64,000 nucleotides of DNA from Oscheius sp. JU75 (GCA_037178855.1 JASJZC010000005.1:6076001-6140000), one strand, 5' to 3'; positions 45,495-60,002 are shown, counted from the stretch's first letter. Notes: generated by a model not told the origin, from the sequence alone. Translations and numbers: made by a program.

Positions 45495-46317
45495 ATGCTC
45501 ACACTGTTGATAGCCTCACTTGTGGTAGCCTCTGCGGCACAACCCTGTCCTGGATGCGGTCTCCCGTTCTTCTCTAACGTAAGTTCATATCAAAGTGTCT
45601 TCAAAAAGTAGTGCTTAGATAATTGGACCTTCACCTCCTCCGCTTTTCGGACCTCCTTGTCCTGGCTGTCCAATTCCAGGACCTCCTCCTTCAGTAATAT
45701 TTCAATCATTACCAAGTAGAAATGAAACTTTTAGGTGTTCTTCGGCCCTCCCCCTCCCCCTCCTCCAGCCTTTTTCGCCCCGCCACCATGTGTCGGAATT
45801 CAATGTCCTCCTCCTCCACCACCGGTGAGTCATCTCTTCTACTATTTTCAGTCAGAGAGCTTCTAGGTCTTCTTTGCTCCTCCTCCACCGCCCCCATGTA
45901 TCGGAGTTCAATGTGCTCCTCCTCCTCCACCACCGGTGAGTTCATTTCTTCAACAAAGAAACATAAGTTTCAGGTATTTTTCGCTCCGCCACCATGTGTC
46001 GGAATTCAATGTCCTCCTCCTCCACCACCGGTGAGTCATCTCTTCTACTATTTTCAGTCAGAGAGCTTCTAGGTCTTCTTTGCTCCTCCTCCACCGCCCC
46101 CATGTGTCGGAGTACCCTGTCAGCCACCTCCGCCTCCACCAGTCAGTTCATTTCTTTAACAAAGAAACATAAGTTTCAGGTCTTTTTCGCTCCTCCGCCT
46201 CCTCCTCCCGTCTTCTTCGGACAGGCTAACTGCTGTTCCATCCAAGACTTCTCCTGCTGTGGACGATCGTTCCGTAAGCGGTCCACTGACGAGAAGAAGG
46301 AAGAGAAGAAGATTTAA
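45495..46317 (+). CDS. Secreted proline/cysteine-rich repeat protein
   Basis: ATG 45495: MLTLLIASLVVASAAQPCPG is a clean signal peptide. Repeating exons of 50-90 nt then encode FFAPPPPPPPCIGVQC-type blocks (VFFAPP, CVGIQC, APPPPPP), each closed by an intron of about 38-42 bp. The last exon reads VFFAPPPPPPVFFGQANCCS, IQDFSCCGRSFRKRSTDEKK and a Lys/Glu tail, with a furin-type RKRS site and two CC pairs, ending at TAA 46315-46317. The composition fits a structural extracellular protein of cuticle, pharynx lining or eggshell. Introns inside the repeat are almost identical copies of one another (see the repeat entry). Confidence 0.75.
45771..46187 (+). repeat. 206-bp exon-plus-intron tandem repeat
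   Basis: The segment 45771-45976 is repeated at 45977-46182, and a third copy begins at 46183. Each unit spans two coding exons and both following introns. The intron GTGAGTCATCTCTTCTACTA and onward is identical in copies 1 and 2. The second intron (GTGAGTTCATTTCTTCAACA in copy 1, GTCAGTTCATTTCTTTAACA in copy 2) differs by a few bases. The two exact 206-bp offsets show recent unequal exchange. Confidence 0.9.
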
Positions 46318-46435
46318 AGAATACTCTGCCAAAGATGTCTGTACAAATCCAGGAGAATCTCTTTATTTAAATATTTAATGTTTTTTGTTTTGAAATGAAC
46401 TATTCATTTCGTCTAAAACCTATGTATAACGCGGA

Positions 46436-49395
46436 TCACACTGTTAGTTTGATAAGAGGCTCTCTTTTCTTCTCTTCGTCTTGCATCTTTTCTGGTAAAC
46501 TAGCTCCCTTGGTTTCCGGCATAGAACATTGGAACATCAGACTGTCAAGAAGGATGGAAACGGCCAGAATTGTGTAGGGGACAACATGTCGAGTGCTCTG
46601 AAAGATGATGCATCAGAAAGCTGTCAACAATGGAACTTACCAAAAGGAAAACGAACGGGGCCGCGATGATGCCGAGTCGACTGAAGATTGACTTGAAAGA
46701 GACAGCTTGATTTCTAAGGAGGGTTGGGAAGATTTCCATCGTAACAACGCTCTTGGTAATAAAGACCTGAAACTCAAAACTTCTTTATATCAATTTAAGA
46801 TTTAACTTGTGTGCTCAGCGATGTGGCTGCTATGGTGGCCACTCTTGTGATAGTTCTGTAGTCTTCCTCCCATCCTAAAATGTAAACAACGGAGATCACT
46901 CCGATTGACGCTCCTGTGAGTCCTTGACAGATCACGTGGACTGTCTTTCTTCCGAGCCATTTGAATCTGAATGAACTCTTGATAACATAGATTTTTTAGA
47001 GGAAAACCTATAGTCAAATAATCCACAAGAAATATTGATTGACCAACGGATAATTCCAAGACTCAAAGAGTTGATAAAGATCGAGCCGCTCAACTTATCC
47101 AAATTGAAAGCCAGGGCGTAGTTAGTCATTGCAGTGATAAACCTGAATTCTTGACTTTATTTTTAGATGATTCTTTATTCGTTATCTAAACTGTTTAATG
47201 CTTATCAAACGATTTTTCTGAGGTATTTTCCACGCATATTTTCTTATCAGTCAGAAACTAGGAACTGGAAAGCTGACGTGTTTGAACTCACACTCCGAGG
47301 GAAATAACGCCCATGTAGAAGGACATCTTCTTGTTTGAGAACAGTTGAAATACGTTGATCTTCTTCTTCTTCTTGTCGCGAGCATGTTGTGCCTGGAGCA
47401 GGAAAAATCAGTCGTCAGGGGCCGTAAAAAGGCACAAGGTTTGGCGTGTTTGCTCTATCAAAGAATTTTCCTGCTCTGCCAACTATGATGGTACAGGCAG
47501 TCGATATTCAAGAGTTCAACGTGTCCTTGACTTTCCCATAAGCTTTTACAGTTTGTTTGGACAACGTCAGTCAATATGCCTAAGCGAAAAAGCTCATTCA
47601 ATCTGGGATTTTGTTCAAAGCCCAAGGCGAAAAATCCTGTCGATTGGGTATAAACGAAGGCACCAAACGGTGCACAATCTTTACCGCTAGCTTCCGTGTT
47701 ACTTTCGTCTGTCTCTCCACAAGTGGAGTTTCCTCTATCATTTTGTGTGCTCTGCCGCTTACTCTTTTGCCATCGGCTCTAGTGGAGTATAACTCATGAT
47801 AGTATTGGCAGAGAGTACACAGAGCAATGGTTCTACACGTTGGGGATAAGTCACATGACTCAGTTTGTTCCCGCCCATGGCATAGAAAGCAGCTATAAAA
47901 AGAATCATTCTTAGCGATAGGGCACACTTGTCCGTTGCCTTCAAAATCTTTCTCTGAGAAATCTCTCAGAACAAGTCTTTCAGAATGTCAGATCACGGAC
48001 ACCACCACGACTCGCACACCCACCACGACGATCATCATCACCACGCAGGAGACGGACACCATGAGGTCCATCACGCTGGGGATGAGCACTGTCACACCGC
48101 CTCTCACCGTGCGTTTCTGACTAGTTCTTGGTTTACACACTTGTTTCAGACCACACCCACGATGGACACCATCACGATCAGCACCAAACTCACCATCAGG
48201 ATGCTCACCATCACGATACCCATCACGACACTCACCATCATTAAAAATCCCTTGTAAATAAACAGTACCTGATATTCAACATCGAGTAGTTTTTGAATCT
48301 CCATTCGACGCTCCTCATCCTCTCCATCTCTGGCTTGAATCTTATCGAGAATTTCGCGCGCTTCGCCCAGTCGTCCATGCCCAATGAGCCATCGAGGCGA
48401 CTCATAGACAAACCTAAAGCGTCTTTCCGTCCAAGGATTCTTACCAATAGAAGAAGAATGCTGGCGAGCTGGCAATGACAAGATTTATCTGGAAAGTTCT
48501 CCAATCTCCGGAGAAGTATGCTAAGGTATCAGTTAGGCACGGTTTTGGTCGTGTTGTTTACCTAAGACTGTGACCAAAATGTAATTCAGTGACCAAGCGA
48601 TAATTGAGGATACGGTAAACCGATGCTTCTTAGGAATCTGCTCTGTCATGAAAACCAAGAACGTTCGAAATTGAATTGATTGTGGAATCCAAAGTAGTTT
48701 ACCCTATAAGGCCACCAGTGAAAGGGCCCTGGAGCGATCTCAAGACTGTGAACCAGAGCATATTTGGCGGGAAGGCACATGCTATGCCGAGAATTGAGGA
48801 GAATAGAAAAGAAAGACTGATAATCTGAAGAAAAGTCTTTTCACTGAGTGCCAACTCACTCTCAATCTTCCAAACATATCAGACAGCATTCCACAAACAA
48901 CTGTCCCGAGCAAGACTCCAGTCATTTGAATCGAGATACTTCGTTTAACTTCCGCCCCATCTTTACAATACAATTCGAACTCAGATCTTCTATTCTAATC
49001 GTAATAAATCTAACTCACCTCAACATTTACACTTTTGAACTCGTAGTCGACTATCTGGTGGCAGTTGACCAGTTGATCGGGACTGATTCCGCGAGCACAG
49101 ATGTTGGGAATCGTATAATTCTCGCCCACGCAAGAGACTGTAGGAGCTGCTCCTAAAGGCCAGAGGAGATTACGAGAGATAGGACACAAACAGTACCTCC
49201 AAAGATCATGAACACCATGTTTCCCGCTCCTTGTAGCAGAACGAATTCGGAGAATAACATGACAAGGAATGCATATTTGCCCATTTTGGCGAGATCATCG
49301 AGGGTTTTGGTATGAGCAGGAGCAGAGAGTTCATCGACTACTGGCACAGGTTTCTCGTCCTGTGCCAACTGGAGGTAGGCACTACTTTCGGTCAT
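46436..49395 (-). CDS. SLC22-like organic ion transporter (major facilitator superfamily)
   Basis: ATG 49395 (MTESSAYLQLAQDEKPVPVV). TM1 region MGKYAFLVMLFSEFVLLQGA is followed by a Cys-containing extracellular loop (SCVGENYTIPNICARG...LVNCHQ), typical of SLC22. Then QMTGVLLGTVVCGMLSDMFG carries the MFS loop 2-3 motif (GxLSDxFGR). MTEQIPKKHRFTVSSIIAWS and YESPRWLIGHGRLGEAREIL match the SLC22 ESPRWL block. FKWLGRKTVHVICQGLTGAS is the second GRK motif, and EIFPTLLRNQAVSFKSIFSR the EIFPTxxRN motif. The tail PETKGASLPEKMQDEE holds the PETKG signature. Moves organic cations, anions or carnitine-like zwitterions across the plasma membrane; substrate unknown. Its 876-bp intron (47393-48268) hosts an opposite-strand gene. 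Confidence 0.88.
47985..48244 (+). CDS. Histidine-rich small protein nested in the transporter intron
   Basis: Exon 1 (47985-48108) gives MSDHGHHHDSHTHHDDHHHH, AGDGHHEVHHAGDEHCHTAS. A GTGCGT...GTTTCAG intron (48109-48149) joins exon 2 (48150-48244), HHTHDGHHHDQHQTHHQDAH and onward to TAA. The total is 72 residues, about half of them His, with Asp, Gly and Thr. A CTTTCAG acceptor lies 2 bp before the ATG. The frame is His-rich on both sides of the intron, which supports the join. There is no signal peptide. Likely a Zn/Ni/Cu-binding cytosolic protein, by composition only. It lies wholly inside the 47393-48268 intron of the SLC22-like gene on the opposite strand. Confidence 0.7.
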
Positions 49396-51644
49396 ACCTA
49401 AAATATTACTGAAGCGAAAAAAAACAGAAAAAGATAGCGTCCTTCGTTTGGAGATAGAGAGTCTCTGTCTACAGAGCGTCTTTTGGCGGACAGTTTGTTG
49501 AGAAAGTTTAAACAATAAGAATTGAAGATTCCCTGTTACTTTCAAAATCATAGAATGAAAATGTGTCGTTGATGGTTGTAAAAGAGACAGACAGGCAAGA
49601 CTGTGCCTTGGAGGTTCACTAAACCCTGACTACGCGAAAAGGTCTCTGAAAAGCTTTGCATAATTTCCAGTCAGTAATCGTCCCCCAAGTTCAGTAAAGT
49701 GGTGAAAGGGCAAGAACAGGTATTCTGCAAAATGAGGACGTCTCCCCGGGAGACCAGTCAATGGTCAGTTAGCTAGCCTAGAATTTTAATGCAACAAGCT
49801 GATTGTCAAGAGTGGGTTAACTAATGACTGATGTCGCTGAAAGTATAATTGTACATGTTTTACGTGAAACTATTATGAACAGGAAGCATTAGCACGAGTA
49901 TCACGTTACACTGTTGTTTGCTCAAAAATGGCAGGAGGCAAACGTGATTTTCGAGTATCGGGTATAGCGAAAAGTTAAATGAATGACAGAATATGAACCT
50001 CTGACAGTTATTTGCGGGAAAATGTAGAGACGACCGATTATATATGTATCCAGATTATAAACACCTGGCAAAATCTTTCGGCAGCTGGTTGTCTGATAAT
50101 CGAGAAAACATTCATTGGTGGACAATCTGAAACTCTGTTGTGAGACAACGGTAAAATCTTTTGTATTGTCGGTCCCCATTTCTGTTTATCCTGAAATGTC
50201 TGAAAAAGGTTTCTTTATTTTTCGGCACTATCAGCATGTTTTTACTCAACCAATTATCTTACATGATGTCCGTTACCCGAGCAGAAAGATGCATGATCTT
50301 TTCCTTCTCCCTCAGGTCTAATTGTCTTGACTAACACAGCCATTTATGTCTATTTCTGACTGATTCTCTCTCCGTCATCTCTTTCTTACCCAGTGTTGAA
50401 ATTATACCTGCAAGTCCCAACTGTTCAGACCAAAAGTTAGTGCGGGGCTAGATCTAACTTGGAGAATATGAAGGTGCTAAAAAATAACTCACCCTCAATG
50501 AGTCTACGAAACAACCCGCATGGGCCCAAGTCAATCCCCTTTTCGTCACTTTCGGGTTCCGGGTTGACCTGATGTTTTAACATTTCGAGATGACGTTTGT
50601 TATTCGGAGAAGAACGAACATTTCACAAGTGTCCGCGAGGTGTTGAGGCATCTGTTCTCGTTTTTGGTCTCTTTCTCTTTCAAACGCTCCAGCTCCATTT
50701 CCCCGCCTAAATGGATGCCAATCATTCTTCTTTCTTCTAAAAGTGTCTCTTGTTCAATAGTTCAACACTCACGTGCAAAAGCTTTCTCGGTGGGAACATA
50801 TGTCATCGAAAAAAAAAAAACTGCTTCCATGGGTGCAGTCTAGAATGATGCTCGTAACGTAAAGCATTTTTATTTGAAGCCTGCTCATCATTCGTGCTCT
50901 GTACTTTTAATTGAATCAAATTGTAGTTTGTGGGCACTCTGTGTTTCTCGCTTTCTATTGAACGAGCTTTCTTATGTATCCGACTTGCAATTGTTACCCA
51001 CCCTCACATTCTCAGTGTCTATATGGGAAACAATCCTGTTCATCTGGAAAAAAATTGAGACCTCTCTTAGGGCATCTTTTAGCTTGCTTAACTCCTGTGG
51101 TCTCTTGATCCTGAGCGCATCACACACATCTGTTTACATCGTATTCAGCCATGTGAGCGACCTCCTCCCAATAGCCGTTTGCAAAGGATGCGCACTCGGC
51201 TGATCACACTTCCTCGTAAGACCTTCTCACTCAACATCACGTTATAGTCATATTTTTAGATTCTTTCGAAATCTGCCAGCAAAAAGCGAGCTTCTGACAG
51301 CAGTTGTTCTCCCCTTAATTAACATCCTCAAGTCTCGCGAAATCAATAGGCAGGCGCATTTCTCAAAAGATTGGCTTGAGGAAATGGACACTTTTTGCTC
51401 TTTCCAATTGTGTAAACATTTCCAGTCAAATTAATTTCTGCTAATCCATTAATTCTTGCAAATCCGTCATCTTTCTGATCACCGTAACAGCCTTGTAAGC
51501 AACATCCTCGGTGGGGGCTATTTTCGAACATGTATCCACTGACGCTGATGATGAGCACAGTTTCCTTTTGTTGACCTCCGAATTATTTTTGCCTTTCTTG
51601 AAATAGAAACAGGAGCTATATTATAGCATAAACAATGACCGAGT
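49396..51644. other. Intergenic, one weak frame
   Basis: About 2.2 kb. The only protein-like piece is minus 51558-51343, which reads GYMFENSPHRGCCLQGCYGD, then KDDGFARINGLAEINLTGNV and a KKCPFPQANLL end. It follows a CGTCAG acceptor-like site and has no proven start or partner exon. Nothing else is recognised. Confidence 0.35.
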
Positions 51645-51794
51645 TCTTTGTCTAGCTCCAATACACTCTCACCTCTCATTTCGTTCGCAATTCAAACAGA
51701 CCGCCTTTTAGAAGCAAATCTCTTTGTCTAGCTCCAATACACTCTCACCTCTCATAGCATTCGCAATTCAAACAGGCCGTCTTTTAGAAGGAAG
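51645..51794 (+). repeat. 76-bp direct tandem duplication before the copine start
   Basis: TCTTTGTCTAGCTCCAATAC and onward at 51645-51720 recurs at 51721-51794 with a handful of substitutions. Each copy ends in ATTCAAACAG, so a possible splice or spliced-leader acceptor is duplicated 24-100 bp upstream of the copine ATG. Confidence 0.85.
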
Positions 51795-51817
51795 TCTTGT
51801 TCGAGCCTTTCACTTGG

Positions 51818-54464
<2,647 letters not shown>

Positions 54465-54997
54465 AACGTCTCGATTTTGACAAAGCTTCAGGTTTCTTTT
54501 TGATCTCTGCTTGCATTACCCTTCTTTGTTGGCACTTATTTTTATATCGGAATAAACTTTGCTTATTCTAAGAGTCTGAAGATTGAATAGAACAAGAGGT
54601 GTAAGGTATGTCTGATCCTTGTTGAAAATGCATATGTCTGACCTGGTTCCATTAGTTTCAGCCAGCAAAACAGAGTCGTTGAGTCGGTTGCTGCGCGTTA
54701 CGGGTTCGAACACCATTGTGAATCAAACAAGTATTGACAGACTTTGAAACGTTGATAGATGGGTAAAGCTCTAACCTACTCATGGTCAGCACAAAAAGTT
54801 GAACTTGTCCAATTAATAACTATCACGCCTCATTAATGCTCTGAATGTTGTGAGAAACTTGGACATTTCCTAATCGCTTTTCCGGATATTTGACCCCGTA
54901 TAACTCTCTTCTCTATTGGAAATTTTCGTGGAAGGGGCGGAGTCCAGATCTCCAACGCTCAGTTCATTTGGTTCAGAGATTTCCCTCCTCATAAGGC
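54465..54997. other. Intergenic, nothing recognised
   Basis: About 0.5 kb. AATAAA at 54551 probably serves copine. No other gene is seen. Confidence 0.45.
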
Positions 54998-55777
54998 ATG
55001 CGCTCTTGCATTCATGTCGGATTTGTGAGTTTATTTAATCTTTCAACTGATGAAAGAGGAGAGCAGGTCGGAGGAAACGGAAGTCGTCACAGGAGGACAA
55101 AAAGTACCGAGAGTAGACATCCGAGCAAAAAGGAGAAGAAGATCAGCTGGAATCTCACACCCAGAGGTATTTTTTTTGTCCGGAAAAGTTTTTGAATTTT
55201 CGTAGTCAATGTAGTTTCCAAGACACGTTTTCCTGTTTGAGCATGAAACACTGATTTCTGGCTGCTTCTTTTGAACAAGATCGCATTAGGTTTCTATTCA
55301 AGACAGTCAAAAGTAAAAGACTCTGATGAACGAAGCTTCTAATATTCTCTGCGGCAATTAATTTTATCTGTACGTATTAGCTTTATTTCGGTTGGTTCAG
55401 CTCCTCAGTTTACGTAATTAAGGTTCTTGTTAACCTATTCAGCTTTTCCTGACCCTTTTTATCGTGATTTTTTAACTTCCTGTTCAGACGAAGCGCCCAA
55501 CAATTCGGCTTGTCCTGCTCAAACCACTCCAGCTGAACCGCTGGCTCTCATCCAGAATGTTGTGGAACGGAAACTTCCCCAGGTTCCTATATCATCTCCG
55601 TCTCCCTACGTATTTTCCCCTTCTCCCTTTGTGACGCAGTTCGAGGCTCGACATTTGAGCCCACGTAATCCGCGACATTACAGTTACAGTACCCCTGCTT
55701 CACCTTCTCCCTCCCGAAAACTGCCAACACCTCCAGCATATCAACACAGTGTTCTTCAGCCCCATTTCCGTTACTGA
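54998..55777 (+). CDS. Disordered Ser/Pro-rich protein, unrecognised
   Basis: A basic exon (55030-55160) encodes GEQVGGNGSRHRRTKSTESR, HPSKKEKKISWNLTPR and ends at a GTATTT donor. After an intron of about 320 bp, TTCAG precedes DEAPNNSACPAQTTPAEPLA, then IQNVVERKLPQVPISSPSPY, SPRNPRHYSYSTPASPSPSR and a QPHFRY end at TGA 55775-55777. The whole is low-complexity, with Ser-Pro and Arg-rich motifs that suggest phosphorylation and no globular domain. Two ATGs are possible (54998 in frame without an intron, 55014 with one). AATAAA at 55785 supports the 3' end. Confidence 0.5.
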
Positions 55778-55929
55778 CTGCTGAATAAATGTATACTGTT
55801 TATTATTCTAACACAATAAATACTGATTTCCGGGCAAGGAAAGAAGATGTGAAAACAATGGAATGGCTGGTCAACCAGGTTGAGGCAAAAGGCAGCTGTG
55901 ACCCGTACTTGTGTTCTTCTCGTGGCTTT

Positions 55930-58219
55930 CTAGACGGAAATGGATCCCTCGCGGAAATCCGTCTTTCCAATGTGGACGTTGATCAAAGCGCTCTTTCCAT
56001 TCTCCGAGCACTCCAAAGCCTGAAAGAAAAACGTCCTCCATATATTATTCAATGCAAGTTCCAAAGATCCATTGTTCCAGAAGGTGACTCACCTCATTCA
56101 GAATCTTTTCCGTATCGGAAACGTTGTCTCCGTCAATCTGGGCTCCCCATCCACCAAGAGATTCCGAAACCTGGTCGTATCTCGTTCTGGCCAGATCCAC
56201 TGCCACATTGCTGTTGAACATTGGAATCTGTTCGCGGGCAATCTGTGTCCAGCAGGCGTCATTTCCAACGATTCCTGAAAATCAATTTTGTCAAAAGATT
56301 GTAAACGGATTTATCATCCAAACCATTTAACAAACATACCAATAACAGGAAGCTTGTGACGAGCAAAAGTGTCGTATTCCATAAGCGAGTAGCCACAGGA
56401 TCCGTCTCCCCAAATAATGTAGACGGGTCTGTCTGGATGGACAACTTTGGCTCCGAGCGCAAATCCACCAGCAACACCGAGAGTTCCGAAAGCTCCTGGA
56501 TCGAGCCACTGAAGAGGACCACGAGGACGAACAATGTAGGCTGCTGAACCGACGAAGTCTCCTCCATCCGCAACGAGAATGGCGTTTTCGGGCAGATGCT
56601 TGTCGAAGGTGCCGAGAAAGTTGAGTGGATTTAAGAAATTTCCGCCAGCTTTGACTTCGACCATTTTCTTGGCATTGGCGGCTTCTTTGGCATCTTCCTT
56701 CTCTCTCAGACTGGGCAGCCAATTCTCGTCAAACTTGAGATCTCCCTTTTGCAATCTCTGCGAAGTTTGAACCAGAGTGGAAGCGACATCAGCCTGGATG
56801 GACACATCGGCATTCCAAAAGGCCTTCTCGTTCTAAAAAGGCATTTGGTGAACAGTGGAAAAAAAATAGTTACCTTGGTCAGCTGACTTTTGTTCCTGTT
56901 AATAGTGATAATCTTGGATTTCCTGGAGAGTACACGTCCATATGAGAGACGGAAATCACAGACGGTTCCGGCGAGAATGGTCAAGTCGGCATCCTTGAGA
57001 GCGTCGCGACGGTTCTGTCTCATCTGAAGAGGACTCTCCTTTCCAAGAAGACCGCGAGCCATTCCACCGAGATAGACAGGGATTCCGAGAGCCTTAACAG
57101 CTTCAACAAGTTGGTCGGGCTTGACGGGAGGCAGAGTCGCTTGACTTCCAATGAGCATGACGGGCTTCTTGGCCTGTCGGATGAGGCTGACCATTCGAGA
57201 GATTTCTTCATTCTGAGGCATCGGAATCGAGGTCGGCAATGGCATGATATCCTGCTTCAGCCAGGCTGCTCCAAACTGACGAGCGACATGGATACGGAGG
57301 TAATGGTTCAAAGCTTTCTGAAAGGAAATTGAGATTATATTAAGAAAGGCATACCTGAATGAATCCTTTGGCATTGGGATTGAGTCCGACTTCTTTCATG
57401 ACGAGGTCGTACGGGTAGAGAACGTCGACGGGGAACTCGACGAAAACTGGTCCAGGACATCCAGAAGTAGCTGATTGAATAGCTTGTTTCAAAGTAGGAA
57501 CGATGTCTCGAAGACGCTCAACACGGGCCACGTATTTGCAAAGAGGGCGGAAGAGAACCATCTGGTCAATGTCCTAATATTGAACTGTTGAATAGAGAAG
57601 GAAAGAATGAACCTGAAGGGCGCCGCGTCCCTTGAGAAGAGTTGGAGCAGCTCCTCCGATGAGAAGAAGAGGACTCTCGGCCATCTGGGCATTTTTGACA
57701 GCAGTAATGGTGTTGGTCAGACCGGGACCGGCAGTCACGGCTAAAAATGTTTTTATTAGATCATTAGGTACACTAACCAGCAACTCCGATGGACTGACGA
57801 AGACGGGCAACGGCATCGGCAGCAAAAACGGCAGTAACCTTGGATAAAATAAAGTAGAGTACAACCGATATAATACATACCTCATGACGAGTGTCGATAA
57901 TCTTGATTCCGAGTTTCTCCGAAGCGACGAGAATGGGAGAGATGTGTCCACCACAAAGAACGAAGATCTCCTTGACATCGTGCGATTTCAAAACCGAGGC
58001 TACGAGCTCTCCTCCATGACGTTTGGATAACTCATCGACCTGAAAGAGAAAACAAATGAAGCCAGGAGTCCCTTTTACCTGGAAGATGTTCGAGACGGGA
58101 TGTTGACCATTTCCGCTGAAGAGTCCTTTGAAAACGGCCTGAAGCTCTTCGATCGATCTGATATCCAGCAATTTCCAGATGAGACCGAGGAAGATCACGA
58201 GCAGAATGAGGAGAATCAT
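55930..58219 (-). CDS. ILVBL / HACL2-type thiamine-pyrophosphate enzyme (2-hydroxyacyl-CoA lyase)
   Basis: ATG 58219: [20 protein letters not shown] is an N-terminal membrane anchor, as in human ILVBL. Then [40 protein letters not shown] and [18 protein letters not shown], with the catalytic Glu after [54 protein letters not shown] and [20 protein letters not shown] cover the middle. [20 protein letters not shown] followed by IVGNDACW forms the GDG...N TPP/Mg motif. The end is [16 protein letters not shown] at TAG 55932-55930. Eight or so introns. The family cleaves 2-hydroxy fatty acyl-CoAs in alpha-oxidation at the endoplasmic reticulum. All key residues appear present. Confidence 0.92.
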
Positions 58220-58938
58220 CCTGAAACAGTTTGTTTGTGAGTAATGAGGATAAAGTCAAGAGTACGCAGCAGACATGTTGACTCCCACGCAAATCAATGC
58301 GGCGTCTGTTTCTATGAGTCTTACATGAAACAGCCTACAAATCGATAGGTTCCAAGAAAAAATAGAAAGCACAGATCAGTACAATTGATACGATGCAGAA
58401 AAGAACAATGACCCAAGAACGTGGTGCGATAAGACAGCCGAAGACAAAGTCCAAGTGAACAGAAAATGTAGCAGAAAGATAAAACTCCGCTACAGAACCA
58501 TTGGCATGTTTACGACTCTGCAACCTCGGAAACGACCTCGGATTTCAGGTTTTCAGCAAGAAGTAAGAGTGTTGCCTTTTGAAAAGGCGTAATTCACGGG
58601 AGCGGTCAGGGCTGGTTTTGTGGAGGTCAGTTCCAGTTCACGGCAAAACGGTTGGCCTTATCGCGGCATATGAATCATTGAAAAGTCGTACGAGAGTTGC
58701 CCTTTGGATAGTAAGCAAAGTAGACAGTGCGAATAAAAGGAAGGTTTTTGGATCTCATCTTGCGACAAAACAAACAAAGATTCGAAGTTGTTTGGATGGC
58801 AGAAATCGGACTAAACTACCTTGAAGAAAACGATTCAATTTACTCTCAAGTTCTGCGAACAATTAAAACTTTTTTACTAGCAAGAAATCATTCGAAGAGC
58901 CAACGGTTGTGCGATCAAAGAAAAATCAACAACTTATT
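58220..58938. other. Upstream of ILVBL; one membrane-like frame
   Basis: Minus 58523-58335 reads without interruption: FSVHLDFVFGCLIAPRSWVI, then VLFCIVSIVLICAFYFFLEP and IDL, stop. It is one strong transmembrane helix at a C-terminus, 116 bp upstream of the ILVBL start. No ATG opens this frame and no partner exon was found, so it may be an exon of a small upstream gene or chance. The rest shows nothing. Confidence 0.3.
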
Positions 58939-59425
58939 TGGTATTAGTTAAAGAGGCGTCCCGACGGTTTTACCCGAAATTGCGTACGACGTACGCAAAA
59001 CTACGTCATGGCGCGAATTAATTTTCCTTTTTCGTATTTCGTCGTTTTTTACCATTTTCCTCGACTTTTTTAAAAATATTTTCTGTCTTTTTATAATGTT
59101 GTTCGACTGCTCTTAACGTACCGCACCTTGAAATCAACAGAAGTCAACGGCCCCACTTTCCTTGAAGTTGCCGACCTCACAAAAACTGAGTAGACTTGTC
59201 TCGCCTACTGTCAGGAAGTCAGCTTGCTACTCTTCCGGTCATCGTATTCACCCACCAGAATTCCTTGGCGGTTCAGCATCAGAAATGTAAAAAAAAAGTC
59301 GAGGAAAAAGGTAGAAAAAAGCAAAAAACGAAAAGGTAAATTAATTCGCACCATGACGTAGTTTTGCGTAAGTCGTACGCAAATTCGCGTGAAATTGAAT
59401 CGGGCCGCCTGTTTAACTACTACCA
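58939..59425. mobile_element. Palindromic MITE-like element with about 133-bp inverted repeats
   Basis: Left arm 58939-59071 and right arm 59291-59425 are inverted copies: TGGTATTAGTTAAAGAGGCG against the reverse complement GGTAGTAGTTAAACAGGCGG, then shared TTGCGTACGACGTACGCAAA, ACTACGTCATGGCGCGAATT and TTTTCCTCGACTTTTTT. The 219-bp centre carries no open frame of note. Each arm contains a 19-bp palindrome, TTGCGTACGACGTACGCAA (one mismatch on the right). The whole could fold into one long hairpin. No transposase is present, so it would be non-autonomous. Target-site duplication cannot be assigned with confidence. Confidence 0.75.
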
Positions 59426-60002
59426 CTTATTTTTGGTTCTCTGGAATATCTTGAACCTAAACCGTCTGAATCATAATGTGATCGTAGTGATAGTATTTGA
59501 TTTCTCAAAGAACTTTTTGTCAGAGCGCTACATGACTACAGCAGTGGAGCAGATTGTATCCGTTTACCTAAGACGAATCTCCCAAAAAATAGGATGGTTG
59601 ACTCTCACCTTGTCCGTGTCTCAGGCTTTAATGGAGCTATACAGCTGCGGATTATCGGTATTTCAAGTCAGAAAAGTGTTCTTCGGATGTTGTTCACCAA
59701 CGAGACCTTTGTATTCACTTTCACCACCGTTAGAAAGTGCACATGCAAGCCATGATTACAGTTAGAAATAAAACTTACCAGGTCTTTGCAACCATTTGTC
59801 GGAAAAACGACGACGAAAGCGATACATGATGTCAAACTTCCGAATCAAAAAAACCAAAAGTTTTTTTTTGTCGCATGTTTTTTTGCTGTTCCTTTGTGAA
59901 TCAGGAAAACTCGCTGAAAACCGATTTTCGAGAATATCTTACGCGGAACGATTGGTCACCTATAAAAGGGTAGCTGCTTAAATTCTTGCGGCGATTAGAA
60001 CA
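59426..60002. other. Intergenic, nothing recognised
   Basis: About 0.6 kb between the MITE-like element and the C6 array. ACCTATAAAAG at about 59959 lies about 40 bp upstream of the first C6 gene start and is a likely TATA element. Confidence 0.45.

Noticed and set aside
47598-47927. A 109-codon minus-strand frame inside the transporter intron
   Set aside because: It has no transporter or other motif and is not needed for the exon join; treated as intron sequence.
54640-54720. A GGTTCGAA-type tRNA B-box
   Set aside because: No matching A-box, acceptor stem or anticodon arm can be drawn around it.
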